Of a stretch of DNA of 64,000 nt, positions 30,495 to 39,749 are shown piece by piece. A program made the position numbers and the translations under genes. The stretch lies in NCBI GenBank assembly GCA_938045585.1, contig CALIAU010000013.1:56134-120133 (forward strand), in the 5' to 3' direction. Numbering within the stretch: the first letter of the stretch is position 1; every line of letters starts with the position of its first letter. Source of the DNA: an uncultured Saprospiraceae bacterium. GTDB lineage: Bacteria > Bacteroidota > Bacteroidia > Chitinophagales > Saprospiraceae. The notes under the pieces were generated by a model. That model did no database searches. It was not told where the DNA came from and was given only the letters and a program-made list of their open reading frames with translations.

Positions 30495-32156
30495 ATGAAA
30501 TATTATATACTTCTTCTATTTTTCAGCACACAGGTTTTTATTCCTCAGCTTACAAGCCAAACCATTGGTACTACTCTTAACACTGAAGATGCTCTAGATG
30601 GCTATACCTTCTTTTCTCCTTTCTCAGGGACTAAAGCCTATATGGTGGATAATTGTGGAAACCTGATTAACGAATGGGATAGAGGAACCCGTCCGGGATT
30701 AGCTGCCTACTTTTTAGAAAGTGGACTTATGCTACGTACCTATAAACCAAGTCCCGTAGGGCCCTTTACCTCTGCCAGTAATTCCGGTGGGATAGAATTA
30801 GTAGATTGGGATAACAACACAGTCTGGTCCTATGAACTCAATACGCCGACACAGTTGTCGCACCACGATGCAGTGATGATGCCAAATGGAAATATTCTAA
30901 TGCTTACCTGGCAGTTGATAGGGCAGGCTGAATTGATCGCACTTGGACGAGATCCAAATGAAATTGCACCACAGGGCTTTGCTTGGAACGAACGGATTAT
31001 TGAAGTAGAACCAGTAGGAACAAACGAAGTAAATATAGTCTGGGAATGGAATATTAAAGACCACTATATTCAAGATTTCGATGCTACGCAAGCCAATTTT
31101 GGAGTGGTGTCTGAACATCCAGAACTCTTTAATATCAACCTCCCAGAATTAGATAGCCCTAACTCGCATTCAGATTTGGATTACAATCACTTTAATGCGA
31201 TAGACTATAATGAAGCACTTGACCAGATACTTATTTCAGTGCGTAATTCAGATGAAATTTGGATAATTGATCATAGTACGACAACAGAAGAAGCAGCAGG
31301 GCATAGCGGTGGTCGCTATGGCAAGGGAGGAGATATTTTATATAGATGGGGGAATGGTTCAGCGTACGAACGTGCAGATATTAGCGAAGAGGTGCTCTAT
31401 GGCCAACATGGAGCGCATTGGATTCGGGAAGGGGCAGATGCGGGTAAGATTCTAATCTTTAATAATGGAAACGGCAGACCGGGTCCAGATTTTTCTTTAA
31501 TTGAAGTGCTTAATCCTATACAGGATGAAGATGGTTCTTATCCAGTTCCAGATACAGAAGCCTTTGGTCCTGAAACATCTGAATGGATTTATGGAGATGG
31601 TGTAGGAGAATCGTTCTATTCTGCTTTTTTGTCTAACGCACAGAGATTACCCAACGGGAATACACTTATCAATTCTGGATCACCTGGTGATATTTTTGAA
31701 ATTGATGCTAATAAAGAAAAGGTCTGGCATTATGTAATTCCATTATTTGGAGATACACCCCTGCCGCAAGGAAATGACGCAAATAATAACTCGACATTTA
31801 GGGCGTACAAATTTCCAAAAGATTTTAAAGGCTTTGAAGGTATTGATATAAGTCCGGGAGAACCTATTGAAATTAATCCACTTCCCTGTGATGTGTTTTC
31901 TAGTGTTGAAAACAAAATGTATGCTGATAAAATATCTGTATTTTTAAAACAAGGACGATTAGAAATTTCCAATGTGCTAGGTGAGTCGCTTGCACTTTCA
32001 ATATATGATATGAATGGTGCTTTAGTCTTAGAACAGCCTCTTGTGCAGGGAGTAAATTCTGTAGATGTCTTGTCAAAGAACAGCGGAGTCTATATCCTAA
32101 GATTTGTTTCAGAAGATGGGACTTCATTTACTAAAAAATTACCTCTCTTCTATTAA
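30495..32156 (+). CDS. Arylsulfotransferase (ASST)-like secreted protein with T9SS sorting domain
   Basis: An upstream ATG at 30444 is in frame, but the one at 30495 puts the signal peptide first (MKYYILLLFFSTQVFIPQL), so I chose it. The body is an ASST-type six-bladed propeller. It shows repeated His-containing strand motifs (LSHHDAVMMPNGNILML, SDLDYNHFNAIDYN, YGQHGAHWIREG, AQRLPNGNTLINSGSPGDIF). In known ASSTs an active-site His carries the sulfate between phenolic donor and acceptor; which His does so here cannot be fixed by eye. The C terminus (LSIYDMNGALVLEQPL, NSGVYILRFV) is a type A sorting domain, so the protein is probably surface-bound or released. It is transcribed away from the toxin operon. 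Confidence 0.82.
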   Translation: MKYYILLLFFSTQVFIPQLTSQTIGTTLNTEDALDGYTFFSPFSGTKAYMVDNCGNLINEWDRGTRPGLAAYFLESGLMLRTYKPSPVGPFTSASNSGGIELVDWDNNTVWSYELNTPTQLSHHDAVMMPNGNILMLTWQLIGQAELIALGRDPNEIAPQGFAWNERIIEVEPVGTNEVNIVWEWNIKDHYIQDFDATQANFGVVSEHPELFNINLPELDSPNSHSDLDYNHFNAIDYNEALDQILISVRNSDEIWIIDHSTTTEEAAGHSGGRYGKGGDILYRWGNGSAYERADISEEVLYGQHGAHWIREGADAGKILIFNNGNGRPGPDFSLIEVLNPIQDEDGSYPVPDTEAFGPETSEWIYGDGVGESFYSAFLSNAQRLPNGNTLINSGSPGDIFEIDANKEKVWHYVIPLFGDTPLPQGNDANNNSTFRAYKFPKDFKGFEGIDISPGEPIEINPLPCDVFSSVENKMYADKISVFLKQGRLEISNVLGESLALSIYDMNGALVLEQPLVQGVNSVDVLSKNSGVYILRFVSEDGTSFTKKLPLFY

Positions 32157-32313
32157 GAATAGAATACGTTACACACAATATTTTATCTTAATATATGGAA
32201 TCATCATACTCTATTGAAGTATAAATGATTAGTGTCGCCAAAGGACTAAAACATTCCTTTAAAAAGAATGCCAAGAAATAAGCTTTAGTATATTTAATGC
32301 ATATAAAACCAAT

Positions 32314-33690
32314 ATGATGAAAATACTTATAAACCTCTTTCTTGTTTGCTTTCTTTTTTTTACTGGATGTAAGTCAAATGAACCTAATAGTACGATTGCT
32401 ATACCAGAAACATTTATCGGTGAGGGTGGCATTGAAGTCTTTAATATATATAATGAAATATTGGAAGAAATCGAAAGTGAGAATCCCAATATGGACATAA
32501 ATACTGAGGGAGCTGTGATCCTTAATATTCTTAAAGGAAGAACGCATAGTTATGTACACGTAGCTTCAGGAGAGCAATTAATTTTGGATACGGTTCCTGG
32601 GCGTTCAAATATGCTCCAAGCAATTGGAGAATTATCTCCTGAAAATGTAATTCTACAAGAATTTGATAAATTGGTATTTACCCAAGAAGAAGAATCGGAT
32701 TTTGCGGAAATTGCAAAAAAAGAACCACTTGAATTTATAAATGGACTTGAAAGTACATTTGCAAAATTGAATGCTCTTGTTGAGAAAGTACAGTTAAATG
32801 GAAAATTAAGTTCTGAATTTAAGAAGTCTATTCAATATCGTCTTCTCACAACTAAAGGCTCTAGTCTATCAGCTTACCCGGACTACTATAAATATTTGAA
32901 TAAAAAGGATGTAGTAGTACCAGAAGACTTTTATACCGAATTAGAATCTATAGATTTCACAGATCCTGCAGTCTTAGATTTTGAAGAAAGCAGATATCTT
33001 GCAACAACCTGGCACGCTAAAGACTTAGATTATGCAAATTACGATTCGGCAGTTGACTATTTTGATGCAGTAAGTAAAAGTGTGGAAGAATCTTATCCTG
33101 TTAGTTTAATACAAGAGTATTGCAAACACACGGCTCTTTCAGATCAGATAAATTATGGAGATGGTATCGATAGTGTATCAGATCTAGTGGAGAACTTTAA
33201 TACATCAGTAACAAATCCTATTTTAATTCATAAAATGAAAAAAACGACAGACCCTTGGGAGAAATTACGTGCTGGTATGGAAGCACCTAACTTCAATGCC
33301 TTATCCCGGAGTGGGGAGAACGTTAAGCTATCTGATCTAAAAGGAAAAACTGTCTATGTAGATGTTTGGGCAACCTGGTGTGGACCATGTATTGCAGAAA
33401 TTCCAGCATTAAAAAGCTTAGAGAAAGAGATGCATGATGAGAATATAGAATTTGTAAGTGTCTCTATTGATAATGAAAAAGATAAACAAAAATGGAAGGA
33501 CTTTGTTAAAGAAAAAGATTTAAAAGGAGTGCAACTGATGGCGAAAGGTGCTTGGGAATCTGATATTGTGAATGATTATAATATAGGAGGAATTCCTCGG
33601 TTTTTGGTGATCGATGAGACTGGAAAAATAAAAAACGCAAATGCACCTAGACCCTCGGAAAGTAGGATCAAAGAAGTATTACTGAATTAA
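32314..33690 (+). CDS. TlpA-like thioredoxin-fold lipoprotein
   Basis: The signal peptide ends in a lipobox (FLFFTGC), so this is a lipoprotein. Residues about 25-310 are a helical region with no domain I recognise. Residues about 325-458 are a TlpA/ResA-like thioredoxin domain with WATWCGPC (Cys 356 and 359), VSIDNEKDK and a cis-Pro loop (GGIPRFLVID). Such proteins reduce disulfides in the periplasm, often for cytochrome or outer-membrane protein maturation. The next gene starts 14 bases after the stop, so the two may be cotranscribed. A second in-frame ATG at 32317 is an equally possible start. Confidence 0.85.
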   Translation: MMKILINLFLVCFLFFTGCKSNEPNSTIAIPETFIGEGGIEVFNIYNEILEEIESENPNMDINTEGAVILNILKGRTHSYVHVASGEQLILDTVPGRSNMLQAIGELSPENVILQEFDKLVFTQEEESDFAEIAKKEPLEFINGLESTFAKLNALVEKVQLNGKLSSEFKKSIQYRLLTTKGSSLSAYPDYYKYLNKKDVVVPEDFYTELESIDFTDPAVLDFEESRYLATTWHAKDLDYANYDSAVDYFDAVSKSVEESYPVSLIQEYCKHTALSDQINYGDGIDSVSDLVENFNTSVTNPILIHKMKKTTDPWEKLRAGMEAPNFNALSRSGENVKLSDLKGKTVYVDVWATWCGPCIAEIPALKSLEKEMHDENIEFVSVSIDNEKDKQKWKDFVKEKDLKGVQLMAKGAWESDIVNDYNIGGIPRFLVIDETGKIKNANAPRPSESRIKEVLLN

Positions 33691-33704
33691 TTGAAATAAT
33701 AAGA

Positions 33705-34931
33705 ATGCAAAGGCAAAAAGTAAGTTTTACAAATAATAAAGGAGTCACTTTAGCAGGGGTGATAGAGTTTCCACTCACTTCTAAACCAGTTGCGTATTCT
33801 GTATTCTCCCATGCGTTTACAGGAAGTAAAAATCTAACCGCCGCGAAACACATTGCACGTGCAATGACCTTGGAAGGAATAGCAGTATTGCGGTTCGATT
33901 TTACAGGACTGGGTAATAGTGAGGGAGAATTTGCAGATACCACCTTTACGGATAATGTAGAAGATATAAAAGCGGCAGTCGCATTCTTATCGGAGAATTA
34001 TGAAACGCCTAATATTTTAGTCGGACATTCTTTAGGAGGAGCAGCAGCCGTATTTGCCGCCAGCCAATTGGATGAAATAAATGCAGTAGCAACCATTGGA
34101 ACGCCTTCTGAACCAGAACATGTAACACATCTATTTGGCTATAAATTAAACGACATTGAAGAGAAAGGATTTGCAGAAGTAAATATTGGTGGAAGGTCCT
34201 ACACAATCAAAAAACAATTTGTAGATGACCTACTTAATAAAGATATGCACGAAGTGACGCGTAACTTGGATAAGGCGCTTTTGATTTTGCATTCACCACA
34301 GGATAGAGTGGTTGACCTAGACAACGCTGCCAAAATTTATCACGCAGCTATGCATCCCAAAAGTTTTGTAACACTGGAAAAAGCAGATCACATGTTATCC
34401 AGTAAGGATGATGCCTTCTACGCCGGCACAGTAATTTCTTCATGGGTAAAACGCTATATCCCACTACCTAAAAAAGATGTCTTGAAAAGTGAAAAACAAG
34501 TCTCTGTACGACTGGGGGATGTAGGTTATACAACTGAAATCATGGCAGGCCAACATGGATTGATCGCAGATGAATCTGAAAAGTTAGGAGGGAATGATTT
34601 TGGTCCCTCCCCTTATGAATTACTCAATGCTGCCTTAGGTGCCTGTACTGCGATGACCCTGCAAATGTATGCCCGTCGTAAAAAATGGGATCTTCAAGAA
34701 GTAAAAGTGCATCTAGAATACAAACGCTCCTATAAGGAAGACTGCGAAGCATGTCCAGAATCAGATCGCCGATTAGATAACTTCATTAAATGTGTTGAAC
34801 TCATCGGCGACCTAGACGAAGCACAGAAAAAACGCTTGATGGAAATTGCAGATAGATGTCCAGTGCATAGAACACTGCTCGGAGAATCCAAATTTGAGTC
34901 TACACTAGTAGAAGGAGATATAAGACCCTAA
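33705..34931 (+). CDS. Bifunctional alpha/beta hydrolase-OsmC fusion
   Basis: Residues 1-260 form an alpha/beta hydrolase with the nucleophile elbow GHSLGG (Ser 109), an Asp in HSPQDRVVDL and a His in KADHMLS. Residues about 265-408 form an OsmC/Ohr-type domain with the two redox Cys in LGACTAMTLQM and DRCPVHRTL, which in the family reduce organic peroxides. This fusion is known in many Bacteroidota and proteobacteria. Its physiological substrate is unclear; detoxification of lipid peroxide esters is a reasonable guess. No signal peptide, so it is cytoplasmic. Confidence 0.9.
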   Translation: MQRQKVSFTNNKGVTLAGVIEFPLTSKPVAYSVFSHAFTGSKNLTAAKHIARAMTLEGIAVLRFDFTGLGNSEGEFADTTFTDNVEDIKAAVAFLSENYETPNILVGHSLGGAAAVFAASQLDEINAVATIGTPSEPEHVTHLFGYKLNDIEEKGFAEVNIGGRSYTIKKQFVDDLLNKDMHEVTRNLDKALLILHSPQDRVVDLDNAAKIYHAAMHPKSFVTLEKADHMLSSKDDAFYAGTVISSWVKRYIPLPKKDVLKSEKQVSVRLGDVGYTTEIMAGQHGLIADESEKLGGNDFGPSPYELLNAALGACTAMTLQMYARRKKWDLQEVKVHLEYKRSYKEDCEACPESDRRLDNFIKCVELIGDLDEAQKKRLMEIADRCPVHRTLLGESKFESTLVEGDIRP

Positions 34932-35031
34932 TTAAATTCACTGTCTAGCGTCTCTACAAGCATTAACTCTTCATTTACACTAGCAGACACTCCTATCTTG
35001 TTATACTAAGTATGAAACAAGACGATTCGCG

Positions 35032-35901
35032 ATGAAACATCTACTCTTACTAATCTTTGGACTCTTCCTCTTTTCTTGCAAAATGGATTCCAATGATGGA
35101 TTTGCATATTCTGGCTCTGCTTCAGAAACAATGCAAGCTGACGATATGCAAATGATAGAAGAGGAAGCGGAATATAATGAGCAAGGATTCTCTAAGCAAA
35201 CGCAAGATACGGCTGTCCCAATAGACCGAAAAATTATAAAAAATGCAGACCTGCGTTTTCAGGTGCAAGAATTGGAAGCATCTACCCAGAGGATACAAAA
35301 TGTAGTCAAAGGACATGATGGCTATATTTCGAGTATGAATCAAAGCAATTCTAATTACTCCTTTGATAATAGATTACAAATAAAAGTACCAGCAGATAAG
35401 TTTGAAGCCTTATTAACAGCCTTGGAGTCTGAGTCTATCTATACTGACCACAAAAACATCTTCTCAAATGATGTAACAGAAGAATTTACAGATATCAATA
35501 TTCGACTAAAAACTAAAAAAGATGTGCGTGATCGATACATTGATATTCTTAGGACGAAAGCAAAAACTGTCAATGATATTTTAAATGCAGAAGAGAAAAT
35601 AAGACGTATCCAAGAAGAAATAGAATCTATGGAGGGCCGTTTAAAATATTTAAATAGCAGAGTCTCTTATAGTACAATTAGTCTAAGTATTTATCAACGT
35701 GTAGAAGGAAAGGTACGACGAGATATCTATTCGAAATCCTTTTTTACTAAGGTGAAAGAAAGTTTTGCGGATGGAGGAAGCCTGTTTGTAGAAATACTCC
35801 TGCTGCTTGTGCGTCTCTGGCCTCTAATTATTCTCGCTTTTATCTTATATTTTTTGAGAGGAAGAATCGGTGGACTATGGCGGAGAAAAAAGAATAACTA
35901 A
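35032..35901 (+). CDS. DUF4349 membrane lipoprotein
   Basis: This 289-residue protein starts with a lipoprotein signal (LLLIFGLFLFSC) followed by an acidic spacer. The central part matches DUF4349: RKIIKNADLRFQVQ, a Gly-containing turn (HDGYISSMNQS), a coiled-coil-like helix (NAEEKIRRIQEEIESMEGRL) and YSTISLSIY. Near the C terminus a transmembrane helix (FVEILLLLVRLWPLIILAFI) is followed by basic residues. It would be held in the envelope at both ends. The family has no settled function. Confidence 0.8.
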   Translation: MKHLLLLIFGLFLFSCKMDSNDGFAYSGSASETMQADDMQMIEEEAEYNEQGFSKQTQDTAVPIDRKIIKNADLRFQVQELEASTQRIQNVVKGHDGYISSMNQSNSNYSFDNRLQIKVPADKFEALLTALESESIYTDHKNIFSNDVTEEFTDINIRLKTKKDVRDRYIDILRTKAKTVNDILNAEEKIRRIQEEIESMEGRLKYLNSRVSYSTISLSIYQRVEGKVRRDIYSKSFFTKVKESFADGGSLFVEILLLLVRLWPLIILAFILYFLRGRIGGLWRRKKNN

Positions 35902-35922
35902 CTTTACGAAATATTAAAATAT

Positions 35923-36471
35923 ATGAACCTAAGATTTTTTTCCTTCCTAATGCTTTGTGCTTCTTTGTTGCTTGTTGCTTGCGAAGAAAGTACAGGACCA
36001 GATGATGATGACAGAAAGTTTTCAAACATAGATGTGGTAACTGGTTTGTATTTATTTGATGATAATGGAAATGCTGTCGGTCGTTGGAGAGACCCAAATG
36101 ATAATCGCAATGACATTACTGCTTTCCCCGTTCCGGGAAATGGAATAATTTCAGTGTTTGGCCTAACAAACATTTCAGATATCTACTTGGTCCCTGCCAC
36201 TTGTTTGTATGACTCTACTACAGTTGATATTATTGGCCAGTCGGAAAGCACAGGCTTTGATATAGAAGACATCGAAGAGTTTGATGTGGCAAAAATTGAA
36301 AATACTGGGAATGCAGAACTCCTCCAGTTCAACTTTACAGATCAGAACGCAGGTTTTTATCGGCTGTTCTATGTCCAGGATAGCGAAACAATTTATCGGC
36401 AAAACATATACTTTGACCCCAGCATCACAAACTTTCCCGATTTCGCATTTTTGGATGATATTTGTCCATAA
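35923..36471 (+). CDS. Lipoprotein of unknown function
   Basis: The 182-residue protein has a clear lipoprotein signal (MLCASLLLVACEEST) with an acidic run just after the Cys (GPDDDDRKF), similar to signals that send Bacteroidota lipoproteins to the cell surface. The remainder looks beta-rich and matches no family I recognise. It starts 21 bases after the DUF4349 gene and is probably in the same transcript. Confidence 0.7.
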   Translation: MNLRFFSFLMLCASLLLVACEESTGPDDDDRKFSNIDVVTGLYLFDDNGNAVGRWRDPNDNRNDITAFPVPGNGIISVFGLTNISDIYLVPATCLYDSTTVDIIGQSESTGFDIEDIEEFDVAKIENTGNAELLQFNFTDQNAGFYRLFYVQDSETIYRQNIYFDPSITNFPDFAFLDDICP

Positions 36472-36553
36472 GAGTACGAGTGTATCTATTTTTTACTCTT
36501 CTCATTCGTACACGTCTCATCTAAACATGCACATTTGAACATGCCGTTCTCCT

Positions 36554-36625
36554 ACCAGAGGTGGTAGGCTCTCCGTCTCTTCATCTCTTCATCCCTTCAT
36601 CCTGCCTGCGTGCGCAAGCAGGCAG
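36554..36625. repeat. Intergenic palindromes: cctacca hairpin and dispersed CTGCCTGC element
   Basis: A short hairpin (arms cctacca and tggtagg) is followed by pyrimidine-rich cttcatc repeats and then a copy of the dispersed palindrome at 36602-36625, with 8-bp arms ctgcctgc/gcaggcag around gtgcgcaa. The same element recurs at 54866, 56061, 60905 and 60958. Confidence 0.7.
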
Positions 36626-36701
36626 ACTCTCCTTCTCTTTACCAGACTGTCCGCTAATTGCATTGCAATAACTACAGAATCTCTCAATACGCACAGAATT
36701 T

Positions 36702-36709
36702 TATCTTTG
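36702..36709 (+). promoter_or_regulatory. Probable -7 promoter element (TATCTTTG)
   Basis: TATCTTTG matches the Bacteroidota -7 consensus TAnnTTTG and lies 19 bases before the nuclease-like start codon. No TTTG -33 partner is obvious at the usual spacing. Confidence 0.45.
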
Positions 36710-36728
36710 CAGCTAAGAATCAAATTAT

Positions 36729-38144
36729 ATGAAGATAAAATTCTGCGGTGCAGCAAGAAATGTAACTGGAAGTGCCCATCTCATTACCCTAGATGATGGA
36801 TACAAAATCCTTCTAGATTGTGGATTATTTCAAGGCAAAGGAAAGGATGTTTGGGAAAACAATAATAAATGGTTTTTTAAACCCAGTGAAGTCGATTGCC
36901 TCATCTTATCACACGCCCATATTGATCATACAGGTAGAGTGCCACAGCTTGTAAAAGACGGATTCAAAGGTGATATTTATTGTACCCACGCCACTCGGAG
37001 TCTCTGTGCAATTATGTTGTTAGATAGTGCTAAGATCCAAGAACGCGACGTGGAATGGCACAACAATAAAATCCTAAAGAAGAAGAAAAAGAAAAAGAAA
37101 AAACTAAGAACGCCTCTATATACAAGTGCGGATGTTCCACCAGCCCTGCAATTATACTTTGGTTGTGGTTATGATAGATGGGTGCGCATAAAAGATGGTG
37201 TGGAGCTACTATTCAAAGACATGGGACACATCCTAGGTTCTGCTTCAGTAACATTGAAAATTACGGAAAACGGAAAGGAACGCATGATAGGATTTACAGG
37301 AGACATTGGTAGACCAGAAAGACCTATACTAAGAGATCCGAACCAATTACCAGAAGTGGATTATCTAATTTGTGAGTCTACCTATGGTGATAAAGAACAC
37401 GAATCACCACCAGAGCAAGTAGAAACATTTTTAGATATTCTCACGGAAGCCTGTTTAGAGAAAAAGGGAAAACTAATTATTCCAGCCTTTAGCGTAGGTA
37501 GAACACAGGAGATAGTATATATGATGGATAAATTGGAAAATGCTGGAAAGCTACCCAAGCTACCTGTCTTTGTAGATAGCCCTCTTGCAGTAAATGCTAC
37601 GAAGATTTATGGCTCTCATCCAGAATGCTTTGATGACAACCTCAATGAATATCTCTTAACGGATGATAATCCCTTTGGCTTTAATGATTTGACATATACA
37701 AGAAGCGTAGATGAATCTAAAGCTCTAAATGATATCAAAAAACCCTGCGTGATTGTAAGCTCCTCAGGTATGATGAACGCGGGAAGAGTAAAACATCATT
37801 TATTTAATAATATTGATAGTGAGAAAAATACCTTCCTAATTATTGGTTACTGCTCACCGGATACCCCGGGTGGCATGCTGAAAACTGGCGTTAAGGAATT
37901 AAAGCTACTTGGAGAAATAAAAGAAGTAAAAGCAACAATTAAAACCATGGATTCGTTTTCAGCACATGGGGATAGAAAGGAAATGCTAGAATATATCTCG
38001 AACCAAAAGGAATCTGCTAAAACAGTATTTCTAGTGCATGGAGAATATGATACACAGGTTCCTTTTAGTAAGTACCTAAAAGAGAATGGTTTCAAAGATG
38101 TTGAAATACCACAGCCGGGACAGGAATTTGAACTCAGTTTTTAG
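36729..38144 (+). CDS. Metallo-beta-lactamase/beta-CASP nuclease-like protein (CPSF73/Ysh1 type)
   Basis: Residues 1-200 are a metallo-beta-lactamase fold with SHAHIDHTGR (H62, H64, D66, H67) and later metal ligands (DMGHILGSA, GFTGDIGR). The beta-CASP part shows CESTYGD, PAFSVGRTQE, VIVSSSGMMNAGRV, FSAHGDR and FLVHGEYD, the motif series of RNA 3'-processing nucleases. Bacterial members are presumed RNases; the RNA targets here are unknown. Odd point: nine consecutive lysines at about 117-126, in a purine-only stretch near 37077-37103, between the two parts. This is possibly a disordered RNA-binding insert. Confidence 0.88.
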   Translation: MKIKFCGAARNVTGSAHLITLDDGYKILLDCGLFQGKGKDVWENNNKWFFKPSEVDCLILSHAHIDHTGRVPQLVKDGFKGDIYCTHATRSLCAIMLLDSAKIQERDVEWHNNKILKKKKKKKKKLRTPLYTSADVPPALQLYFGCGYDRWVRIKDGVELLFKDMGHILGSASVTLKITENGKERMIGFTGDIGRPERPILRDPNQLPEVDYLICESTYGDKEHESPPEQVETFLDILTEACLEKKGKLIIPAFSVGRTQEIVYMMDKLENAGKLPKLPVFVDSPLAVNATKIYGSHPECFDDNLNEYLLTDDNPFGFNDLTYTRSVDESKALNDIKKPCVIVSSSGMMNAGRVKHHLFNNIDSEKNTFLIIGYCSPDTPGGMLKTGVKELKLLGEIKEVKATIKTMDSFSAHGDRKEMLEYISNQKESAKTVFLVHGEYDTQVPFSKYLKENGFKDVEIPQPGQEFELSF

Positions 38145-38230
38145 GGCTTTCTTGTTTTTTAGGACGTTTCAAGGGGAAAGCCAGTAGAATTCTTTCTGAT
38201 AGCTTATCTTGAAGATAAATTCGCAATAGC

Positions 38231-39745
38231 ATGTTTAAATATGTATTACTTTTTGCAGTCATTTTTAGTTGCTTCTCCTGTGTCCCAGAAGAAAAGTATA
38301 CCCTGGCTGACGTCGATGGAGAATTTGCTATTGCTCTTGTAGATTCTGACATAAATATTGTTGATTTAGCAGAAGCATCCGATCAAGAAAACTTGGAAGT
38401 GCAGGTGGACGAAAATGACCGTGTTACCTTATTCTACAAAGGAGATGTTGTAGAACAAGTTTCTACTCAGATTTTCCCGCCCTTCCCTTATGGACAGTAT
38501 ACAGATATAACAGAAAATTTTTCTCCCATCGATTTTCCTGTTCCAGAAGGAAGGACAGTAGATATTGCTGTTTTTGATGGGACGAATCTCGTCTTCCAGT
38601 TTGAATCAAGTTTTCAACAAGATGTAACTGTAAATCTTGAATTTCCAGAAATAAAACAAGATGGAGAAACATGGAAAATGGACTTCTTTATTGATTACCA
38701 AGGAGGAGACACCACCTTTTATAGATCAGATACAATTGATATAACAGGCTGGGCAATTGATACGGAAGACAATTTTCTTTCATCTAATTATATAGCAACT
38801 CTTGAAGATGGTTCCAGCGTAACCTTGGATAAGGTAGAGTTTTGGTTAGACTTTTTTGACTTTGATTATGTTGAAGGATTTTTTGGAGGAAGTTCAGCTC
38901 CCTTAGTTGGTGATGTGATTACCATAGATGTGTTTAATAAATGGCTGAGTGGAGGCTTAACATTTGATGATCCCAAATTTAATTTTCAAGTAGAAAATAG
39001 TTTTGGTTTTCCGGTACGCATGTTTGTCAACGAAATTGTGATTACCACCATTTCAGGAAATAGCTTACAGCTAGAAGGAACAGCAGTAGATGAAGGAGTA
39101 GCATTTAACTTCCCAGGTCTTGATCAAGTGGGAGAGATAGCACTCACTAATTTTAACTATGATAACTCAAACACAAATATTGGCGAGCTCTTTAATGAAA
39201 AAGCAGCCTCTGTGTTTTATGACGTAGTAGGGGAGGCCAACTCTGCCTCTGACCCTATGGTAGTTGGGTTTTTAGAAGATGATAGTTTTTATAAAATTAA
39301 AGTTGCAGTAGAGTTACCCCTCCTGTGTAAACTAAATGATTTAAAACTTACAGATACCTTTGATATAGACTTAACAGACTTTGATGAATTTAATTCTGCA
39401 GAGTTTAAGATGGTAACACAAAATGCCTTTCCTTTTAATATCAATCTAGAAGTAGATTTGTTAGATGATAATGATAATCTCTTAGGGCGATTATTTCCAG
39501 ATGGATCTGTTTTCTTAGAATCTGGAGTTTTAAAAGAAGAGGGTCAGGTAGAACCACTTGCACCACTCGCTACCTTCGTACCTATTGAAGACGCACTAGT
39601 AGAGGCTGTAAAGAACACCAAAAAAATTGCTGTCATCAGCACTTTCTCAAACAGTGAGATTGCACCGGATGAATCTTTTTGGATTCTGTCAAATTATGGA
39701 GTAGATTTTAGATTGGGGATCAAAGTAAATAATGAAGGGAATTAA
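38231..39745 (+). CDS. Large lipoprotein of unknown function
   Basis: This 504-residue protein has a lipoprotein signal (LLFAVIFSCFSC) followed by VPEEKYTLADVDGEFAIALV. The rest is acidic and beta-prone with repeated V-x-D-x-F patterns, and no domain I can name. Its stop codon lies 4 bases before the preferred start of the DUF5723 gene, so the two are almost certainly cotranscribed. Lipoprotein/barrel pairs of this kind may form one outer-membrane assembly (inference). Confidence 0.75.
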   Translation: MFKYVLLFAVIFSCFSCVPEEKYTLADVDGEFAIALVDSDINIVDLAEASDQENLEVQVDENDRVTLFYKGDVVEQVSTQIFPPFPYGQYTDITENFSPIDFPVPEGRTVDIAVFDGTNLVFQFESSFQQDVTVNLEFPEIKQDGETWKMDFFIDYQGGDTTFYRSDTIDITGWAIDTEDNFLSSNYIATLEDGSSVTLDKVEFWLDFFDFDYVEGFFGGSSAPLVGDVITIDVFNKWLSGGLTFDDPKFNFQVENSFGFPVRMFVNEIVITTISGNSLQLEGTAVDEGVAFNFPGLDQVGEIALTNFNYDNSNTNIGELFNEKAASVFYDVVGEANSASDPMVVGFLEDDSFYKIKVAVELPLLCKLNDLKLTDTFDIDLTDFDEFNSAEFKMVTQNAFPFNINLEVDLLDDNDNLLGRLFPDGSVFLESGVLKEEGQVEPLAPLATFVPIEDALVEAVKNTKKIAVISTFSNSEIAPDESFWILSNYGVDFRLGIKVNNEGN

Positions 39746-39749
39746 TTAT

